NCBI RefSeq assembly: GCF_021026335.1
Contig: NZ_JAJNCY010000003.1
Span: 310,001 to 374,000, forward strand
Reading direction: 5' to 3'
DNA length: 64,000 bases
Source: Rhizobium sp. C1
Lineage (GTDB): Bacteria; Pseudomonadota; Alphaproteobacteria; Rhizobiales; Rhizobiaceae
The notes below the pieces were generated by a model. It was not told the DNA's origin. It saw only the letters and a program-made list of their open reading frames with translations, and searched no databases. Shown here piece by piece: positions 9,624 to 16,709 of this stretch; position 1 is the stretch's first letter, and the number at the start of each line of letters is the position of its first letter. The translations under genes were made by a program, and so were the position numbers.

Positions 9624-10397
9624 ATGAGTGATACTGTTTTGCTGGAGCGCAAGGGCCGCGTGGCCCTTCTGACGCTGAACCGTCCTCAGGCGCTCAATGC
9701 GCTGAATTCCGAGCTTTTGACGACGCTCTGCGCGCATCTCGATGCCCTCAGCGAGGATGAGAGCGTCGGCTGCGTGTTGATCACCGGCTCGGAAAAGGCC
9801 TTCGCTGCGGGAGCCGACATCAAGGAAATGTCGGACAAGACCTATATCGACATGAAGAATGCCGATTTCTTCGGCCGCCGCTTCAGCGCGCTGACAGCCG
9901 CCAAGCTGCCGATGATTGCTGCCGTTTCCGGCTTTGCCCTGGGAGGCGGCTGCGAGCTGGCGATGATCTGCGATTTCATCATTGCATCCGAGACAGCGAA
10001 GTTCGGTCAGCCGGAAATCAAGCTCGGCGTCATTCCGGGCATGGGCGGAACCCAGCGTCTGACGCGCGCCGTCGGCAAGGCGAAGGCAATGGATCTCGTG
10101 CTGACGGGGCGCATGATGGATGCGCAGGAGGCCGAGCGGTCCGGCCTCGTCGCCCGTGTCGTGCCGGCGGACAAGCTTCTTGAGACGGCACTTGCGGCGG
10201 CGGAAGCCATCGCATCCTATTCGCGTCCCACAGTTGTCACCGCCAAGGAGGCGGTCAACCGCGCCTTCGAAACAACGCTGACGGAAGGTCTCCATTACGA
10301 GCAGCGCGTCTTCTATCCGCTCTTCGCGACGGAGGACCAGAAGGAAGGCATGGCCGCTTTCACCGAAAAGCGCCCGCCCAGTTTCAAGCATCGTTAA
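9624..10397 (+). CDS. Enoyl-CoA hydratase/isomerase (crotonase family)
   Basis: The 257-residue protein has the crotonase oxyanion-hole segment AAGADIKEM and both catalytic glutamate regions, [11 protein letters not shown] (about 110) and [12 protein letters not shown] (about 133), typical of short-chain enoyl-CoA hydratases. The ATG at 9624 follows TTGGAGGA. It follows the SDR after 77 bases in the same direction and is probably the last operon gene. A CoA-dependent step implies that an acyl chain of the imported compound is taken through beta-oxidation, but no acyl-CoA ligase or thiolase is present in the window. Confidence 0.88.
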   Translation: MSDTVLLERKGRVALLTLNRPQALNALNSELLTTLCAHLDALSEDESVGCVLITGSEKAFAAGADIKEMSDKTYIDMKNADFFGRRFSALTAAKLPMIAAVSGFALGGGCELAMICDFIIASETAKFGQPEIKLGVIPGMGGTQRLTRAVGKAKAMDLVLTGRMMDAQEAERSGLVARVVPADKLLETALAAAEAIASYSRPTVVTAKEAVNRAFETTLTEGLHYEQRVFYPLFATEDQKEGMAAFTEKRPPSFKHR

Positions 10398-10491
10398 CCG
10401 TGGCGCGGGTCTTCGGCGCTGGCAATGATGTCGTTGCCCGCGTAAGCTGCGCTTTGAGGCCAGCCTCCGTGAAATTCACCGAGTAAACGAA

Positions 10492-10516
10492 GGAACAGGA
10501 GAAGTCGGAGGCAGTT
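10492..10516 (+). promoter_or_regulatory. Possible EcfG-type promoter (GGAAC-N17-GTT) upstream of sdhD
   Basis: GGAAC at 10492-10496 and GTT at 10514-10516 are 17 bases apart, as in the other stress promoters of the region. It lies about 100 bases before the sdhD start, farther than usual, so it is the one most likely to be a chance match. Confidence 0.4.
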
Positions 10517-10624
10517 AGACGCGGGAAACCGAGGTCCGACGATGCTTTCAAACTTTCCAAACCGCCTTCTGCGCTCGCCAGCGGCAGGTCTGCAGCTTGT
10601 GTTTTCCGGCTTGAGGAAAACGGC

Positions 10625-11005
10625 ATGAGAACGCCGCTTGCACGTGTTCTCGGTCTCGGTTCGGCGCGCTCTGGCACCGAGGACTTCTTCGCCGATCGCG
10701 TGAGGGCGGTCGTCCTGACCCTTCTCACGCCTTACATGATCGGCCTCGGCGTCTATCTCTTCGGCCGGCCCCGCGCGGTGGTCATGGACACGCTGTCGCG
10801 GATCTGGGTTGCGCCCGCGGTCATGGTTTTTGTCATCATCAGTCTTCTCCACATGCGTCTCGGCATGCAGGTGATCATTGAGGACTATATCCACCACAAG
10901 GGCTGGAAACTGACGCTGATTTTCGCCAACTGGGCCTTCACCATTGCGGCCGGGTCGGCCCTGATCTTCGCCCTTCTCATGATCGCTCTCAGACCTGTGG
11001 CGTGA
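10625..11005 (+). CDS. sdhD: Orphan succinate dehydrogenase membrane-anchor subunit (SdhD-like)
   Basis: The 126-residue protein has three predicted membrane helices and the segment HMRLGMQVIIEDYIH, the heme/quinone-site region typical of alphaproteobacterial SdhD. Its length matches the normal subunit. In a complete operon SdhD sits between SdhC and SdhA; here neither gene adjoins it. Upstream is noncoding and downstream is a broken NDH-2 gene. It may be a relic copy or an accessory anchor. A possible EcfG-type promoter lies at 10492. The start at ATG 10625 (MRTPLARVLG) agrees with family N-termini. Confidence 0.8.
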   Translation: MRTPLARVLGLGSARSGTEDFFADRVRAVVLTLLTPYMIGLGVYLFGRPRAVVMDTLSRIWVAPAVMVFVIISLLHMRLGMQVIIEDYIHHKGWKLTLIFANWAFTIAAGSALIFALLMIALRPVA

Positions 11006-11051
11006 GCATCGTTTCGGGGACGAGCCGGGCAAGGCCGGCAGGCGGCCGCGC

Positions 11052-11275
11052 GTGGTCATTGTTGGCGGCGGCTTCGGCGGGCTTGCCTGCGCTTCGGCCC
11101 TTGGCAAAGCAGAGGCCGATGTGACGCTGATCGACCGCCGCAATCACAACCTGTTTCAGCCGCTTCTCTATCAGGTCGCCGCGCGATCCTCTCTCCCGCA
11201 GACATTTCCGAACCGCTTTGGCGTACGCTCGGGAGATATCGCAATGTCGCCCGTGTCATCGACGACAAAACCTGA
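11052..11275 (+). pseudogene. N-terminal remnant of type II NADH dehydrogenase, frameshifted
   Basis: From 11052 the frame reads VVIVGGGFGGLACASAL, the FAD-binding dinucleotide motif of NDH-2 flavoproteins, then HNLFQPLLYQVA. Just after that, near 11182, one base seems to be missing: the family sequence continues in another frame as ILSPADISEPLW and then GRYRNVARVIDD before TGA at 11273-11275. Normal NDH-2 is over 400 residues, so about 300 are absent. The coding similarity on both sides of the frameshift makes decay the best explanation. Confidence 0.75.
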
Positions 11276-11295
11276 CCCTTGAATGTCAATGCGGC

Positions 11296-11439
11296 TCATT
11301 GGGTTTGCGGCTGGGTTGTCTGCGTGTCGGGCTGTGTCTGAACGCCGCGGTTCATGTTTCCTGTCGTGCCGAAATACGCGAGAGCGGCGACGATCAGGAT
11401 GACCACGATCACGCCCCAGACGATGCGGTTGTTGTTCAT
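11296..11439 (-). CDS. Small single-pass membrane protein (47 aa), unknown function
   Basis: The reading frame starts with ATG at 11439, after an AAGGAGAGAA ribosome-binding site, and ends at TGA (11298-11296). It encodes 47 residues: a short polar start (MNNNRIVWG), one hydrophobic helix of about 18 residues, and a Thr/Gln-rich tail. I do not recognise a family; a small membrane stress peptide is the natural guess. A perfectly spaced EcfG-type promoter (11491-11467) directs it, which is the main support that this short frame is real. Confidence 0.65.
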   Translation of the reverse strand: MNNNRIVWGVIVVILIVAALAYFGTTGNMNRGVQTQPDTQTTQPQTQ

Positions 11440-11466
11440 GGTTCTCTCCTTCATATCGCAGGGTCG

Positions 11467-11491
11467 AACCGGGTATCGGCGGAAAGGTTCC
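11467..11491 (-). promoter_or_regulatory. EcfG-type stress promoter for the 47-aa membrane protein
   Basis: On the minus strand GGAAC (11491-11487) is followed after 17 bases by GTT (11469-11467), about 28 bases before the start codon. It is back to back with the plus-strand promoter at 11509. Confidence 0.75.
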
Positions 11492-11508
11492 TTTGGTCCG
11501 GCCGGGCG

Positions 11509-11533
11509 GGAACTTTGGCGCGAGCCTTCCGTT
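11509..11533 (+). promoter_or_regulatory. EcfG-type stress promoter (GGAAC-N16-CGTT)
   Basis: GGAAC at 11509-11513 and CGTT at 11530-11533 match the general-stress consensus exactly. It precedes the gene at 11583 by about 50 bases and forms a divergent pair with the promoter at 11491-11467. Confidence 0.78.
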
Positions 11534-11582
11534 GGGTTTCAGGCTCTGCAATCTTCAACCGCAGAGATACCAGGAGCGGAAA

Positions 11583-11858
11583 ATGGATGATGTTAATATT
11601 ACCCACTTGCGTGGGCGGCTGAATGCCCATCGTGAACTTCTGATCGAGATGATGTCCTTGATCATGTCCGATGGCGGGCGCGTTCCGGCCGGCGCGCAGG
11701 GCGGCCCGGGGGACGACCTGGCGGTCTATGACCAGCAGGAGGATCCCGGTGTGATACCCACAGACGCCTATGCGGAACAGGCGGAATTTGCCGCGGAAGT
11801 CCGGGCGATCTTCGATGCGGCCCAGCAGCGGATGCAGGCGCGCAAGAACAAAGCTTGA
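11583..11858 (+). CDS. Hypothetical protein (91 aa), putative stress-regulon member
   Basis: The 91-residue product is soluble and acidic, with an N-terminal helix (HLRGRLNAHRELLIEMMSLI), a glycine/proline-rich middle and a C-terminal helix (AEFAAEVRAIFDAAQQRM). I do not recognise a domain. The ATG at 11583 follows AGGAGCGG. An exact EcfG-type promoter lies 50 bases upstream. The following gene has its own such promoter, so this is probably a monocistronic unit. Confidence 0.7.
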   Translation: MDDVNITHLRGRLNAHRELLIEMMSLIMSDGGRVPAGAQGGPGDDLAVYDQQEDPGVIPTDAYAEQAEFAAEVRAIFDAAQQRMQARKNKA

Positions 11859-11865
11859 GATCGGT

Positions 11866-11891
11866 GGAACCTTAACAGGGCCACGATAGTT
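11866..11891 (+). promoter_or_regulatory. EcfG-like promoter with 18-base spacer
   Basis: GGAAC (11866-11870) and GTT (11889-11891) are 18 bases apart, one more than in the other sites. The GTT ends only 8 bases before the ATG at 11900, so the transcript would have almost no leader. Confidence 0.5.
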
Positions 11892-11899
11892 CTCTTCAC

Positions 11900-12157
11900 A
11901 TGACTCAAGACGACAAATCGTTCAAAGCGCCGAAAGGCGACGTCGGCGAGCGGCGCGCAGGCGAAACCGGCACGGTCACCCGCCTGGAAACCGTGATTGA
12001 CGCTCCGCTTGCATCTGCACTGGAGAAGGCGGCGCCGCCGTTCCACCTGCCGCCTTTGCCCAAATCGCGGCGCACGGAAATTCGGGTTCCGGCATCCATC
12101 AGCCGCGGCGACCTGTCAAAAGGCGCGACCTTGAGACTTCACAGCAACTCCCGGTAA
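11900..12157 (+). CDS. Hypothetical protein (85 aa)
   Basis: The 85-residue product is polar and probably disordered at both ends, with a proline-rich centre (FHLPPLPKSRRTEIRVP). No domain is recognised. There is no clear ribosome-binding site, and the EcfG-like promoter at 11866 would start transcription almost at the ATG, which suggests leaderless translation. It ends 10 bases before the BON protein gene and is probably co-transcribed with it. Confidence 0.6.
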   Translation: MTQDDKSFKAPKGDVGERRAGETGTVTRLETVIDAPLASALEKAAPPFHLPPLPKSRRTEIRVPASISRGDLSKGATLRLHSNSR

Positions 12158-12167
12158 AGGAACGATC

Positions 12168-12665
12168 ATGGCCAACGACAAAACCCCGTCGCGCGAAACA
12201 TCCCGCGAGGAAGACTACCGTGATTACGACAAGCGTAACATCGGTGATGGTTGGCCTTATGCCGATGAAGACGGTGTACCGGCCCCATCCAATGCGCCCT
12301 ATGGAGCAGGCAGCTCCAACCTCGACGAGGCGGAGCGCGTCGGGATCGAGGTGGCCGATCGTCCGGCCATCGACAGCGCGGGCGGGCCTGCGGTTCTGCC
12401 CTGGCGTGAGGAGGATATCATTGAGGATGATGCGCTCGAGGAGCGGATTACGGATGTTCTTTCGGCAGGTGAAGAGTTCGATGCAGATCTGATTACCGTG
12501 ACGGTTCATCAGGGGGTCGCGACCTTGTCCGGCGAGGTGGAAACCGCCGCCGCACGCGCGCTTGCCGCCATGCTGACAAAGTCCGTGGGTGGAGTCCGCC
12601 GGTGCGTCAATGACCTTGTGCTCATCGGTGTCGACGGTCTCATCCCGCCGGATGCCGACGTCTGA
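12168..12665 (+). CDS. BON domain-containing protein
   Basis: The 165-residue protein has a long acidic, glycine- and tyrosine-containing N-terminus and a C-terminal BON domain (about residues 88-158: LEERITDVLSAG, then ITVTVHQGVATLSGEVE and GGVRRCVNDL). BON domains bind phospholipids or other surfaces and occur in osmotic-shock and stationary-phase proteins. No signal peptide is visible, so the protein is probably cytoplasmic. The start follows AAAGGAACG. It sits 10 bases after the preceding gene and is likely in the same stress transcript. Three more BON genes occur in the window. Confidence 0.85.
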   Translation: MANDKTPSRETSREEDYRDYDKRNIGDGWPYADEDGVPAPSNAPYGAGSSNLDEAERVGIEVADRPAIDSAGGPAVLPWREEDIIEDDALEERITDVLSAGEEFDADLITVTVHQGVATLSGEVETAAARALAAMLTKSVGGVRRCVNDLVLIGVDGLIPPDADV

Positions 12666-12950
12666 TGGCCGTCACTTCGGTCGAAACGATCGACTGACCC
12701 TGTTGCTCAGGAGAGGTCAAAGTTCCAAACGCCACGAACTGTCCAGAAGAACCGGAAAACAGGAAGCCGAGACCCCATCCGCCGCGCGAGAAAAGCAGGC
12801 GGCGCCTGAACCGCAGCCATAAGGCTTTGCTTCTTCTGCTGGCCCTGATTGCCGTTGTCGTCCTGGACTGGATTTTCATCCCCTAACAGCGGTTTTGCAA
12901 TGAGCCGCTGCGTTAAACATGTATGACAGACGGGCTTCGCAGATTTGAGG
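12666..12950 (+). other. Short gap without an accepted gene; possible membrane-peptide frame lacking a start codon
   Basis: A frame open from about 12700 to TAA at 12884-12886 encodes a basic stretch rich in R, K and P followed by a hydrophobic helix (KALLLLLALIAVVVLDWIF). It has no ATG, GTG or TTG before the helix. It may be a small membrane protein with a CTG or undetected start, or a remnant. Confidence 0.3.
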
Positions 12951-12975
12951 GGAACAAGCCGTGCTTTGAGCGGTT
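12951..12975 (+). promoter_or_regulatory. EcfG-type stress promoter (GGAAC-N17-GTT)
   Basis: GGAAC at 12951-12955 and GTT at 12973-12975 stand 35 bases before the start of the 63-aa membrane protein gene. Confidence 0.72.
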
Positions 12976-13009
12976 CCGGCTTCATCAAAACGCGGAGATT
13001 GAGGTCATC

Positions 13010-13201
13010 ATGGTCAAGGAAATCCCCCCTGAACAGGCGCGGCAAGGTCGAAATTCGCCCCGCACGTTGATCGTCCTCATAGTGTCCTTCGTCCTCGCTT
13101 TCGGCGCGCTGACACTGCTTTACCTGTATGTCTTCACGGGCTCCTATCCGGAGAACCCGACGGACAGCGCCAATAGGCCGAAGACAGAGACGCAGCGCTG
13201 A
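13010..13201 (+). CDS. Small single-pass membrane protein (63 aa)
   Basis: The product has a polar N-terminus (MVKEIPPEQARQG), one membrane helix (about residues 22-42, TLIVLIVSFVLAFGALTLLY) and a hydrophilic tail. The ATG at 13010 follows GGAGATTGAGG; a longer frame from 12923 would read through the promoter. The function is unknown. It has its own EcfG-type promoter and is convergent with the BON gene at 13214, only 12 bases away. Confidence 0.68.
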   Translation: MVKEIPPEQARQGRNSPRTLIVLIVSFVLAFGALTLLYLYVFTGSYPENPTDSANRPKTETQR

Positions 13202-13213
13202 GCTGCGGTCCCT

Positions 13214-13507
13214 TCAAATATAATCTTTACGTTTCGGGCTTCGGCTGAGCGCGATCTGGTTGTCGACTTCTTCGACGCCGTCGATCGACAGGGCGATCTC
13301 GGCACATCGAGCGATTTCTACGGGGCTGTAGACGTGGCCTGACAGCCGAATCCGTCTGCCCTCGGCAACCACCGTGACATCCGAGGCGTCGACCGAGCCG
13401 CTGGTGGCCAGCAGGTTCGCGACGAGTGTTTCCAACCCCGCCTTGACCGGATGCAGGACTTCGACTTCGGCCAACGAGTCGTGATTTCGCCTGGGTTTGT
13501 GAACCAT
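13214..13507 (-). CDS. BON domain-containing small protein
   Basis: The 97-residue protein is almost entirely one BON domain (about residues 22-88, with DVTVVAEGRRIRLSGHV and IDGVEEVDNQIAL). It starts at ATG 13507 with GGAGCG just upstream, 12 bases after the DUF3008-like gene, so the two form one minus-strand unit. It probably binds lipid or a partner protein under stress. No signal peptide is visible. Confidence 0.8.
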   Translation of the reverse strand: MVHKPRRNHDSLAEVEVLHPVKAGLETLVANLLATSGSVDASDVTVVAEGRRIRLSGHVYSPVEIARCAEIALSIDGVEEVDNQIALSRSPKRKDYI

Positions 13508-13519
13508 GACCTACGCTCC

Positions 13520-13705
13520 TTATTCGCTTTTGTGTTCGGGCTTGCCCTTGCGCCTGGTCGAGGCAAGGTCCTTCAATTCCTTTTCGGACATGGAGCTTTC
13601 CATGCTGCGGGACGCGCCCTGAAGCTCGCTTTTCTTGATGTCGCCCCGCTTGGCAGCAAGCGCTGCACCAGCTGCCTTTTGTTGCGCCTTGGATTTGGCG
13701 GGCAT
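13520..13705 (-). CDS. DUF3008-like small basic protein (61 aa)
   Basis: The 61-residue product (MPAKSKAQQKAAGAALAAKR, then SELQGASRSMESSMSEKEL) is lysine- and serine-rich and matches my recollection of the DUF3008 family of short stress-associated proteins found in many Alphaproteobacteria. It is a cytoplasmic protein of unknown function. The ATG at 13705 follows GAAGGAGAAG; a longer frame would run into the upstream terminator. It is followed directly by the BON gene at 13507. Confidence 0.7.
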   Translation of the reverse strand: MPAKSKAQQKAAGAALAAKRGDIKKSELQGASRSMESSMSEKELKDLASTRRKGKPEHKSE

Positions 13706-13745
13706 GATCTTCTCCTTCTTCGAGTGGCTGTTTTGCGGACGGAAA

Positions 13746-13771
13746 GCCCCGGCTGGTGAGCCAGCCGGGGC
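13746..13771 (-). terminator. Hairpin terminator after the BON gene at 13790
   Basis: An 11-bp GC-rich stem (GCCCCGGCTGG / CCAGCCGGGGC) with a 4-base loop lies just downstream of the minus-strand stop at 13790. The T run after it is short, so read-through into 13705 is possible. Confidence 0.6.
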
Positions 13772-13789
13772 CATCGAACTTGCTGTGGT

Positions 13790-14395
13790 TCAGACCTGGT
13801 CCTGCCGCTCCTGAACGCGAAGATTGTTCTGAACGTTCTTCACGCCCGTGACAGACTCCGCACAGTCCTCCGCGACGCGCTTGTCGCCGCGCCGACGGAC
13901 GAAGCCGCTTAGTGTCACCTCGCCGTTCTCGACACTCACGCTGATATCGCTGGCATCCAGCCGGGGGTGATCGGTGAGGCGATCATGCACATCCTCGTTG
14001 ATGCGGCTGTCGGACCTCAGATAGCCTTTGGGGCCGCGGCCGCGATGGCTTTCGTCCCGGCGCGCATCCATGTCGCGACGGCGCTCTGCGTCCTCGTCGC
14101 CGAACCAGGAGGCGATTTCATCGCCGGCCCGATCCCACATGTCGCGGTCTTCGCCGCGCCCGTAGCTTCCCGGATAGCGATCCGCATCCCGTGGCGAGCC
14201 GTAGCGGTCCGAGGGGCCGAAGGGCATGTAGCCCTGGTAGACAGAGGGACCTCCGCGGCCATAACGCGATCCGTAACCGTCTTCGCCATAGCCCAGATCG
14301 TCGGTCGTCCAGTCATCACGATTGGGACGACGGTTGCTTCGTCCGCGATCGTTCATCGTCTCCCGCTCGTAGCGTCCGTAATTCTCGTATGCCAT
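13790..14395 (-). CDS. BON domain protein with tyrosine/arginine/glycine-rich N-terminus
   Basis: The 201-residue protein has a low-complexity N-terminal half rich in Y, R, G and D, the motif SWFGDEDAERRRDMDARRDE (about 90-109) and a C-terminal BON domain (about 120-195, VHDRLTDHPRLDASDISVSV, GVKNVQNNLRV). The SWFGD-plus-BON layout occurs in a group of rhizobial stress proteins. The C-terminal third is closely similar to the BON protein at 26332, so the two are paralogs. No signal peptide is seen. It may be read from the promoter before the lipoprotein gene at 14776, since no EcfG-type site lies directly before it. Confidence 0.82.
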   Translation of the reverse strand: MAYENYGRYERETMNDRGRSNRRPNRDDWTTDDLGYGEDGYGSRYGRGGPSVYQGYMPFGPSDRYGSPRDADRYPGSYGRGEDRDMWDRAGDEIASWFGDEDAERRRDMDARRDESHRGRGPKGYLRSDSRINEDVHDRLTDHPRLDASDISVSVENGEVTLSGFVRRRGDKRVAEDCAESVTGVKNVQNNLRVQERQDQV

Positions 14396-14456
14396 GGTGC
14401 TTTCTCCTTGGTCGATTGGTTTCTTGTGCGGGGGACCGTGCGGCTCCCCGTCCTGT

Positions 14457-14474
14457 ACCGGCCGGAGGGCCGGT
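14457..14474 (-). terminator. Small GC-rich hairpin after the glycine-zipper lipoprotein gene
   Basis: A 7-bp stem (ACCGGCC / GGCCGGT) with a 4-base loop lies 12 bases past the stop of the minus-strand gene at 14486. There is no clear T run, so this is a weak or partial terminator. Confidence 0.4.
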
Positions 14475-14485
14475 GCAGAGAGGCG

Positions 14486-14776
14486 TCAGTAGCGACGGCC
14501 ATGCCAGCGATAATCGCTGGGGCAGTCTTCCACGATGCGGCGGCCGTAGCGGTCGCGATAGACACAGCGGCCCGGTTCGTTGGCGGAGCCTATCAGGGCG
14601 CCGGCAACAGCCCCGACGGCGCCACCGACAGCTGCACCACCCACATCGCCGGTGACGGCACCGCCTACGATGGCGCCGCCCGCACCGCCGATGGCGGCGC
14701 CCCGTTCGGTCGCTGTGCAGGATGCCAATGCGGCGGCTGCCGTCATCAGCGGGAGCATTACGAGCAGGTGTTTCAT
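14486..14776 (-). CDS. Glycine-zipper lipoprotein
   Basis: The 96-residue protein begins with a lipoprotein signal peptide (hydrophobic core, then a LASC lipobox with cysteine near residue 20). It continues with repeated small-residue helices (GGAGGAIVGGAV, GGAVGAVAGALIG) of the glycine-zipper type and ends in an Arg/Tyr-rich tail with two cysteines. It should be anchored in the outer or inner membrane from the periplasmic side. The start at 14776 is chosen because GGAG lies 9-12 bases upstream; an in-frame ATG at 14788 has no such site. An EcfG-type promoter precedes it. Confidence 0.8.
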   Translation of the reverse strand: MKHLLVMLPLMTAAAALASCTATERGAAIGGAGGAIVGGAVTGDVGGAAVGGAVGAVAGALIGSANEPGRCVYRDRYGRRIVEDCPSDYRWHGRRY

Positions 14777-14818
14777 GAGCGTCTCCAAGCATTCTGTCAG
14801 TGAGGGTTACAGGACGCT

Positions 14819-14843
14819 AACTCCGCATCCGGCGCGATGTTCC
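14819..14843 (-). promoter_or_regulatory. EcfG-type stress promoter for the glycine-zipper lipoprotein
   Basis: On the minus strand GGAAC (14843-14839) and GTT (14821-14819) are 17 bases apart, about 43 bases before the start codon at 14776. Confidence 0.74.
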
Positions 14844-14923
14844 AGCCAGTCGGGCCCGAAGTCACCCCGCAAGAAACAATCGGGCGACGTTGCGCGTTGA
14901 GGAGACATGAAAGGAGAAACATC

Positions 14924-15232
14924 ATGGAAGATCCCAGCCGAACGCCTCCTCGGGCCCATGAAAAGCCCGATGTCATCAATGCTCCGGTCGGTTCCGAAAC
15001 GGATGTGGCCAGCATTGCCCTTCACATCAATTCAGGGGAGATCAATGCGATCACGATTTCCGGTGAACCCTTCGGCGAACGCCGCCGCCGTCTGCAGGAG
15101 CTGATTGGTGAGATCGAAGGGCGTATTGACGCAAGTCCGCGCGGCAAGGACCTTGAGCCGCTTCTTGAAGAGGCGAGAACCGCCTTGCGTCTTGTCGAGG
15201 AACGGGAACGCGCCGAAGGCGACCGTTCCTAG
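14924..15232 (+). CDS. Hypothetical protein (102 aa)
   Basis: The 102-residue soluble protein has a helix-rich, charged C-terminal half (ERRRRLQELIGEIEGRID, EEARTALRLVEERERAE) that may form a coiled coil, and a more ordered middle (ASIALHINSGEINAITISGE). The ATG at 14924 follows AAAGGAGAAAC. No family is recognised. It ends overlapping by four bases the stop of the minus-strand gene at 15229. No EcfG-type promoter is visible directly upstream. Confidence 0.65.
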   Translation: MEDPSRTPPRAHEKPDVINAPVGSETDVASIALHINSGEINAITISGEPFGERRRRLQELIGEIEGRIDASPRGKDLEPLLEEARTALRLVEERERAEGDRS

Positions 15233-15438
15233 TGTCCCGCTAGCGGCTGTGACCATCTCAAGATCATGATCTTGGCGGGGCGGTCGTATTCATCAGGGTT
15301 CGGGACCGGCGTCTCGTCAGGCAGGCGATCCGGTTCCGGCTCGTTGATCGGGGAAGACGGCGTCATGGGCGGCGCAACAAGCTCCGGTTGGGGCGGCACG
15401 ACAGCATCGTCGGCAAGGGCCGGGAAAAGCGAGCGCAT
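15229..15438 (-). CDS. Hypothetical proline-rich small protein (69 aa)
   Basis: The product is short, acidic and rich in proline (VVPPQPELVAPPMTPSSP, EPEPDRLPDETPVPNPDE), so it is probably disordered. Similar short Pro-rich frames are often annotated as hypothetical proteins in rhizobia, but I cannot name a family. No strong ribosome-binding site or promoter is evident. It could also be an unused frame. Confidence 0.4.
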   Translation of the reverse strand: MRSLFPALADDAVVPPQPELVAPPMTPSSPINEPEPDRLPDETPVPNPDEYDRPAKIMILRWSQPLAGH

Positions 15439-15513
15439 GTGAATATATCCTGTCCGAGAAACGCGGCTACTGATGCGCCGCGTTCTCTTTTTGCGTGATT
15501 GGGGAAACCCGGT

Positions 15514-15830
15514 CTAATTGCCGAGACCCTGGGCCATCTTCAGGTGATCCTGAAGCGCCGGCAGCGTCTTGCCGGCCCACGCCTTCAGCGTTTCATCATC
15601 ACCCGTATTGGCATAGGCGCTGAAGCGATCCACCGCCTTGCGGTGGGCTGCGACCTGTTCCTTGCGATACTCGGCGGACAGGGCTTCGCCCTTGAGGCTC
15701 TTCAGCTTTTCGAGCATCTTCTGTTGCGACTTCGATATTGCAGAGGGAGTTGAGACACCGCCTTGGTGGACTGAAGTTGCTGTTTCAGTTCGGCGCTGGT
15801 GCTGTCGTTTCCCGTTCTCAAAGTTTCCCG
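15514..15830 (-). pseudogene. 5'-truncated and frameshifted DUF4142-type gene
   Basis: From about 15717 down to TAG at 15514 the frame encodes a helical segment (MLEKLKSLKGEALSAEYRKE, AHRKAVDRFSAYANTGDDE, TLPALQDHLKMA) matching the C-terminal half of DUF4142 ferritin-like proteins. Upstream similarity continues as SAELKQQLQSTKA in a different frame and stops at the end of the sigma-factor gene at 15836. About 90 N-terminal residues and the signal peptide are therefore missing and one frameshift is present. Translation from the internal ATG at 15717 would give a 67-residue fragment. Confidence 0.55.
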
Positions 15831-15835
15831 ATGGT

Positions 15836-16384
15836 TCAATCCTCGACCGCTTCGCCCAGTTCCTCCTTCAGGCGCTGGCGTGCGCGGTTCAGGCGGCTCT
15901 TGATCGTGCCCACCGCGCAATCGCAGATCACAGCCGCATCTTCGTAGCTTTCCCCCTGGATGACGATTAGTACGAGGATCTCGCGATATTGATCCGGAAG
16001 ACGCATCAGCGCCGAATAAACTTCCTTGGCCCGCGCCGACCATTCCTGATCCGGTTGCGTGACCAGCGTATTGACGCTGTCGGGGGGGAGGCCGATCACC
16101 TCGCGCTCCCTCTTGCGATAACGCGTGTTGAACGTGTTCCGCATGATCGTGAAGAGCCAGGATTTCAGCCTCGTGCCTTCGGTGTACTGGTTGAGGTTGG
16201 CAATCGCCTTGATGAGGGTTTCCTGCACAAGGTCGTCCGCATTTTCGGGCTGAGGGCAAAGAATTCTTGCGAAGGCTCTCAATGCCGGAATCAGTTCAAC
16301 AACTTGTTCACGACTCATGTCGGGTTCCACGCCTGGTTTTGATCGAAAAATGACAAGAACGACCAGCGCCAGCTGTTCGGACAT
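15836..16384 (-). CDS. ECF sigma factor, EcfG (general stress response) type
   Basis: The 182-residue protein has sigma region 2 (PENADDLVQETLIKAIANLN, then GTRLKSWLFTIMRNTFNTRY) and region 4 (LPDQYREILVLIVIQGESYE, CDCAVGTIKSRLNRARQRL) with no region 3, as in ECF sigma factors. The wording of both regions matches the EcfG (ECF15) group that recognises GGAAC-N17-GTT promoters and is released by the PhyR-NepR partner switch. A second start at ATG 16318 (MSREQVVELIPALRAF) fits family N-termini better, while 16384 has a GAGA ribosome-binding site. No phyR is in the window. Many matching promoters surround it. Confidence 0.88.
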   Translation of the reverse strand: MSEQLALVVLVIFRSKPGVEPDMSREQVVELIPALRAFARILCPQPENADDLVQETLIKAIANLNQYTEGTRLKSWLFTIMRNTFNTRYRKREREVIGLPPDSVNTLVTQPDQEWSARAKEVYSALMRLPDQYREILVLIVIQGESYEDAAVICDCAVGTIKSRLNRARQRLKEELGEAVED

Positions 16385-16709
16385 AATTTCTCATGGGGCT
16401 TCGGGCTCACCGGATCGTCCTGACGTAGCCCCGCTCCAGGAGGCCGGGAAACCGGGCTGTTGACGCAAAATCGGGACGGCTGCTGCAGTCGATCCATGGA
16501 CGTCTTCCTCCTCGCACGATCATGGTGATCCAGTCGTATGCGATGGGGTAATGTCCTGCCTGAAGCATTGTTCCGGAGGTGAGCCCACTAGAATTAGCCA
16601 TGCCTAACATTCGTTTGGGCAGGAATTCGTGCGATCATTGATCTGATCGGTGAAACGAAACGTAGGATTTGCGGTTAGTGATTTTCCGGAAGCTAGGCGC
16701 GGGGTAGTT

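Noticed and set aside
16538-16572. GGAAC on the minus strand upstream of the sigma gene as an autoregulatory promoter
   Set aside because: At the proper spacing it is followed by ATT and not GTT, and it is about 160 bases from the start codon, so it was not listed.
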